Shown in pieces: positions 60,119-64,000 of a stretch of 64,000 nucleotides of DNA. This DNA is from a virus, in IMG/VR virus record IMGVR_UViG_3300032046_005540, positions 104,268 to 168,267 of that record; one strand, 5' to 3'. How positions within the stretch are numbered: position 1 is the stretch's first letter; each line of letters opens with the position of its first letter. A program made the position numbers and the translations under genes. Below the pieces are notes generated by a model. It was not told the origin of the DNA, ran no database searches, and worked only from the letters and a program-made list of their open reading frames with translations.

Positions 60119-60907
60119 TTATTGACTTCCAGCAAATTTGCTACAACCCCTGAGGGCCCGGCTGAGCGATCTAGGAAAACCAACAGTTGAAGAAAATAAT
60201 CCTCGCATTCCTACATGATTAAATGCATACATCTGTTTTACTTTTCTTATTCTTTCTTGATATGCTGAAGCTAAAGATGAATAAATCGATAAATACTTTC
60301 CAGATCTATCTCTGGTAATACTTATTCCATTATCATTATATGCAAAATGTTTTCCAGCTTCTAATATTTCCAAACCAATTAAAGCGTGAATAATTGCTCC
60401 TAATTCAACTTCTCTATAATAAACTGTAGGTAGCGTTTTAAAACTAAACGCTGTTACCAATGGCGGCTCGGCATTAAACCAATCCAACCCATTTTGTAAA
60501 AAGTCCAACATTTCTCTATCACTTAAATATTTATTTCTATATCCTCCAGCATCTAAATGCATATACAATTTAGATCGCATAGCATCTAATAAAGCACCTT
60601 CTACAATAGCTTCTGCTGGATCTTTTAATTTACAAATATTAGGAACATCTTGAGTAGTATATACACCATTAATCCATCCAGACCACCATGCACCATAATA
60701 GCCATAATCCCAACTTGCATCAGGAGTTATTGAATAGTAATATATTCCTGTAGAATCATGAATACCTACTCCTGAAGCTATCTTTAAGGTTCCGTCTTGA
60801 TACATAATCTTTACAGTTACGGAACCGGAAGCATCTATTAAATTAAAATTATTATCTTTAAATTCTGCCCAAAGTCTTTCTGCCTGACCTCTAAATATAA
60901 ATTGCAT
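60119..60907 (-). CDS. Head-tail connector-type protein, 262 aa
   Basis: Residues 1-85 form a beta sandwich (AERLWAEFKDNNFNLIDASGSVTVKIMYQDGT, STGIYYYSITPDA, GYYGAWWSGWING) like the N-terminal domain of BppU-type or neck proteins. Residues ~95-245 are helical, with LLDAMRSKLYMHLDAGGYRNKYLSDREMLDFLQNGLDWF and VELGAIIHALIGLEILEAGKHFAYNDNG. Such a sandwich plus helical core occurs in uncharacterised phage neck proteins. Position between the repeat protein and the neck genes agrees. The family name is uncertain. Confidence 0.5.
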   Translation of the reverse strand: MQFIFRGQAERLWAEFKDNNFNLIDASGSVTVKIMYQDGTLKIASGVGIHDSTGIYYYSITPDASWDYGYYGAWWSGWINGVYTTQDVPNICKLKDPAEAIVEGALLDAMRSKLYMHLDAGGYRNKYLSDREMLDFLQNGLDWFNAEPPLVTAFSFKTLPTVYYREVELGAIIHALIGLEILEAGKHFAYNDNGISITRDRSGKYLSIYSSLASAYQERIRKVKQMYAFNHVGMRGLFSSTVGFPRSLSRALRGCSKFAGSQ

Positions 60908-60917
60908 GAATTATCCT

Positions 60918-63788
60918 TTAATTTATATTTTGATTTTTCTTACCATCTGTCGAATCAATGTATCCTTCATTTTCTTTTGTTTGTATATAATTTTCATCAC
61001 CTAACGTAGACTGAATATTTCCTTCTTCTTTTCCTGACTGAATAGAACCTTCTTCACCTCTTGTAGATTGAATAAAAGGTTTTTCTCCTTTGCTATCAAT
61101 CTGTCCTTGACCTTTACCTCCTATAAAAGCATTTGAAGTTATAACTTGTTGAATTCTTCCAACAATAATATTTGTATCAGATGTAATTAACTGTTGAAGG
61201 GTTACAAAATAAATATAAGCATCAGAAGTAATTACTTGCTGATTATTTAAAACTTCAATATTAGCATCAGATGTAATTACTTGTTGAAGGGTTGCAAAAT
61301 AAATATAAGCATCTGAAACAATTATCTGTTGATTATTTAAAACTTTAACATTAACATCAGATATAAGTATCTGCTGGATATTTGGAATTACTACATTAGC
61401 ATCAGAAACAATTATTTGCTGATTACTAGGAATTACAACATTGGAATCAGATATAATCTGTTGTTGAACATTATATTTTAAAACATTAGCATCAGATGTA
61501 AGTATCTGTTGTTGTAAAATTATTACATTGGAATCAGATGTAATTGTTTGTTGTTTATTAAGAATTACTACATTAGCATCTGAAGTAATTAATTGTTGTC
61601 CTAGTAATATAATATAAGCATCAGATGTAATTATTTTTTGAGTTGTAGCAAAAATATCAGCATCAGAAGTAAGAGTCTGTTGTTTATTTAAAATTACTAC
61701 ATTAGTATCAGATTCTATCGTTTGCTGAATATTTAAAGTTTTAATATTAGCATCTGAAGTAATTACCTGTTGAATATTTAAAACTTTAATATCAGCATCA
61801 GATACAATAATTTGCTGCCTACTTATAGATACAACATTACTATCAGAAGTAATTAATTGTTGTTGCTGAGGAATTATTACATTAGCATCTGAAATAATTA
61901 TTTGCTGATGCTCTAAAGTTTTAACATTGGCATCTGACTCTATAGTCTGCTGCTTGTTTAAAACTTCAATATTAGCATCAGATATAAGTAGTTGCTGTTT
62001 ATTTACAACTACAACATTAGTATCTGAAATAATTGTTTGTTGATGGCCTAAAGTTTTAACGTTAGAATCAGATTCTATAGTCTGCTGCTTGTTTAAAACT
62101 TCAATATTAGCATCAGATACAATTATCTTTTGTATATTCTGTTTAAAAATATTAGCATCTGATATAATGATTTGTTGATTATCAAGAATTACTACACTAG
62201 CATCAGATTTTATTACCTGCTGTGTGTTCCTTCTTAAAATATCTGCATCAGATGTAATTAATTGACGTACAAACAATTTTGAAATACTTGCATCTGATAT
62301 AATTAACTGCTGTGTGTTCCTTCTTAAAATATCTGCATCAGAAACAATTATTTGTTGTTGGTCTAAAGTCTTAACATTAGCATCAGATAATATAGTCTGC
62401 TGAATGCTTAAAGTCTTAACATTAGCATCAGATACAATTATCTGCTGATTACTAGGAATTAAAACATTAGCATCAGATACAATTATTTGTTGATTATCAG
62501 TTTCAACTACATTAGCATCAGAAGTAATTATCTGTTGTATATTCTGTTTTAAAATATTAGTATCAGATGTAATTGTTTGTTGTTTATTAAGAACTACTAC
62601 ATTAGCATCTGATAATATCGTTTGCTGTTTATTAGAAATTAAAACATTAGTATCTGATAATATAATCTGTTGTGTATTTTCTTTAACTACATTAGCATCT
62701 GATATAATTATCTGTTGAACATTCTCAGTTACTATATTAGTATCTGAATTTAAAGTCTGTTGATTATTTAAAACTTTAATATTAGTATCAGAAACAATTG
62801 TCTGTTGTTTATTTTCAATTATTATATTGCTATCTGAAACAATTATCTGTTGTTTATTCTCAATTAGTACATTACTATCAGATCCAAGTATTTGCTGAAT
62901 GTTTTCCGTTTTAACATTAGCATCTGTTATAAGTATCTGTTGCTTATTTAGAACTACAACATTAGCATCTGAAATAATTATCTGTTGAACATTTAAAACT
63001 TTAACATTAGCATCAGAAACAATTATCTGCTGATTGCTTAAAGTCTTAACATTAGCATCAGAAACAATTATCTGCTGATTATTAGGAATTACAACATTGG
63101 CATCTGAATTAATAATCTGTTGAACATTTTCAGTTACTATATTAGCATTAGAAGTAATTATCTGTTGATTATTTAAAACTTCAATATTAGCATCTGATAA
63201 TATAGTCTGTTGAATGTTTTCAACTTTAATAACAGCGTCTGAATTAATAATCTGCTGAACATTTTCAGTTACTATATTAGTATCTGAAACAATTATCTGC
63301 TGTTTATTTAAAACTTTAATATTAGTATCAGAAGTAATTGTCTGTTGAATGCTTAAAGTCTTAACATTAACATCAGATAATATAGTCTGCTGAATGCTTA
63401 AAGTCTTAACATTAGCATCAGATAATATAGTCTGCTGATTACTAGGAATTAAAACAGTAGCATCAGAAACAATTATCTGCTGATTGCTTAAAGTCTTAAC
63501 ATTAGCATCAGAAACAATTATCTGCTGATTGCTTAAAGTCTTAACATTAGCATCAGATAATATAGTCTGCTGATTACTAGGAATTAAAACATTAGCATCA
63601 GATAATATAGTCTGCTGATTACTAGGAATTAAAACAGTAGCATCAGAAACAATTATTTGTTGTTGGTCTAAAGTCTTAACATTAGCATCAGATCTAATTA
63701 ATTGCTGTTTTGTTTGTATTTCTCCAGTTCCATCCCAGATACGTCCATCATCCCATTTGTTTATGTCCCAAATATAGATATTAGTCAT
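60918..63788 (-). CDS. Giant repeat protein, 58 copies of a 15-residue unit, 956 aa
   Basis: Residues 1-26 (TNIYIWDINKWDDGRIWDGTG) are Trp-rich. Residues 27-893 consist of 58 units of 15 residues (three are 14 residues), consensus (N/K/V)QQ(I/T)I(V/L/T)SDANVKTLN. Residues 894-956 are six shorter, acidic units of the type I(Q/D)S-x2-GEEG. The fixed hydrophobic and Asn/Ser positions predict a long beta-solenoid rather than disorder. It is encoded directly before neck genes. It is probably a virion component, such as a decoration, whisker or fibre shaft. No family is recognised. The same unit recurs in two baseplate proteins. Confidence 0.6.
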   Translation of the reverse strand: MTNIYIWDINKWDDGRIWDGTGEIQTKQQLIRSDANVKTLDQQQIIVSDATVLIPSNQQTILSDANVLIPSNQQTILSDANVKTLSNQQIIVSDANVKTLSNQQIIVSDATVLIPSNQQTILSDANVKTLSIQQTILSDVNVKTLSIQQTITSDTNIKVLNKQQIIVSDTNIVTENVQQIINSDAVIKVENIQQTILSDANIEVLNNQQIITSNANIVTENVQQIINSDANVVIPNNQQIIVSDANVKTLSNQQIIVSDANVKVLNVQQIIISDANVVVLNKQQILITDANVKTENIQQILGSDSNVLIENKQQIIVSDSNIIIENKQQTIVSDTNIKVLNNQQTLNSDTNIVTENVQQIIISDANVVKENTQQIILSDTNVLISNKQQTILSDANVVVLNKQQTITSDTNILKQNIQQIITSDANVVETDNQQIIVSDANVLIPSNQQIIVSDANVKTLSIQQTILSDANVKTLDQQQIIVSDADILRRNTQQLIISDASISKLFVRQLITSDADILRRNTQQVIKSDASVVILDNQQIIISDANIFKQNIQKIIVSDANIEVLNKQQTIESDSNVKTLGHQQTIISDTNVVVVNKQQLLISDANIEVLNKQQTIESDANVKTLEHQQIIISDANVIIPQQQQLITSDSNVVSISRQQIIVSDADIKVLNIQQVITSDANIKTLNIQQTIESDTNVVILNKQQTLTSDADIFATTQKIITSDAYIILLGQQLITSDANVVILNKQQTITSDSNVIILQQQILTSDANVLKYNVQQQIISDSNVVIPSNQQIIVSDANVVIPNIQQILISDVNVKVLNNQQIIVSDAYIYFATLQQVITSDANIEVLNNQQVITSDAYIYFVTLQQLITSDTNIIVGRIQQVITSNAFIGGKGQGQIDSKGEKPFIQSTRGEEGSIQSGKEEGNIQSTLGDENYIQTKENEGYIDSTDGKKNQNIN
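61110..63710 (-). repeat. 58 tandem 45-bp coding repeats
   Basis: The DNA is a run of 45-base units (three are 42 bases), for example TTAGCATCAGATAATATAGT on the plus strand, that code for the 15-residue repeat. Copies near 63361-63700 are almost identical at the DNA level, and those near 61200-62400 are more divergent. This suggests recent expansion at the 5' end of the gene. Coding register is kept in all units. Confidence 0.95.
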
Positions 63789-63842
63789 AGAATTGACCTT
63801 TTAAATCTATTTGATTAGATTATTTTTTAATTTTTACTCATT

Positions 63843-63995
63843 CTAATCTTTATTCGTTTTCAAAAACAACTTACCATCAGGAAATATTTGCAAAATCCTT
63901 TGAAAGTTTTTACCATTAACTAAAGTTTGCCATCCTAAAAGATACGAATGAATTTTAGGCTCTTCTAATTTTTGAACAGTAAAATTCGTCTGCAT
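63843..63995 (-). CDS. Small protein, 50 aa, possibly longer beyond the edge
   Basis: An open frame from the ATG at 63995 to TAG at 63843 encodes 50 residues (QTNFTVQKLEEPKIHSYLLG, LVNGKNFQRILQIFPDGKLFLKTN) with a beta-strand pattern. The frame stays open to the window edge, so the real start may lie beyond base 64000. It lies 54 bases before the giant repeat gene. No family is recognised. Confidence 0.45.
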   Translation of the reverse strand: MQTNFTVQKLEEPKIHSYLLGWQTLVNGKNFQRILQIFPDGKLFLKTNKD

Positions 63996-64000
63996 TCTTT

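Noticed and set aside
61110-63710. CRISPR-like array of 45-base repeats
   Set aside because: The repeats are contiguous without spacers and keep one open reading frame of 956 codons, so they are coding tandem repeats.
1-64000. tRNA or rRNA genes
   Set aside because: No cloverleaf or conserved rRNA stretch was recognised by eye, though I cannot run a covariance search.

Overview
The window is a contiguous piece of a large, strongly AT-rich tailed-phage genome. Every gene I can support lies on the minus strand, so transcription runs from high to low coordinates. Genes are packed with 1-14 nt overlaps (ATGA and TAATG junctions) and good GGAGG-type ribosome binding sites. TGA is used as a normal stop, so the code is standard. 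A tail sheath, tube, tape measure, baseplate J protein and gp25-like wedge proteins make it a contractile-tailed (myovirus) phage. A cell-wall L,D-transpeptidase, a predicted lipoprotein and a predicted outer-membrane-like secreted protein point to a bacterial host, probably with an outer membrane. I could not identify the host. No tRNA, rRNA, CRISPR array or IS element was seen.

Layout in transcription order. (1) 64000-60100: a small gene cut by or lying at the window edge, a giant virion-like protein made of 58 copies of a 15-residue repeat, and a neck-type protein. (2) 60100-52300: neck/tail-completion proteins, sheath and tube, interrupted by five free-standing homing endonuclease genes. 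(3) 52900-41000: tail assembly chaperone candidates, tape measure, a HEAT-like repeat protein, hub with a degenerate M23 peptidase domain, and spike. Two strong intrinsic terminators and two copies of a phage promoter lie here. (4) 41000-30500: shuffled beta-helix/wedge proteins, baseplate J, a gpI-like protein and three tandem paralogous fibre proteins. (5) 30500-10300: an unusually rich glycan-modification island with 12 glycosyltransferase-like genes, six methyltransferases (one interrupted by an in-frame TGA), a DegT-type sugar aminotransferase, a methylenetetrahydrofolate-reductase-like enzyme and two homing endonucleases. (6) 10300-1: a DNA-metabolism and host-interaction region with an SF2 helicase, a GIY-YIG protein, a DUF6884-like protein, secreted proteins, small membrane proteins beside an L,D-transpeptidase, a DnaC-like helicase loader and the start of a DnaB-like helicase.

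The most striking observation is a tightly overlapping operon at 624-2461. It encodes a protein carrying the catalytic signature of archaeosine synthase ArcS and a radical-SAM enzyme resembling its partner RaSEA. In archaea this pair turns preQ0 in tRNA into archaeosine. In a phage, beside replication genes, it suggests a 7-deazaguanine (archaeosine-type) DNA or RNA modification pathway; the preQ0-making and inserting enzymes would have to lie outside the window. The other two stand-out features are the glycosylation island directly downstream of the fibre genes and the 15-residue repeat family, which occurs 58 times in one protein and is also spliced into two baseplate proteins.
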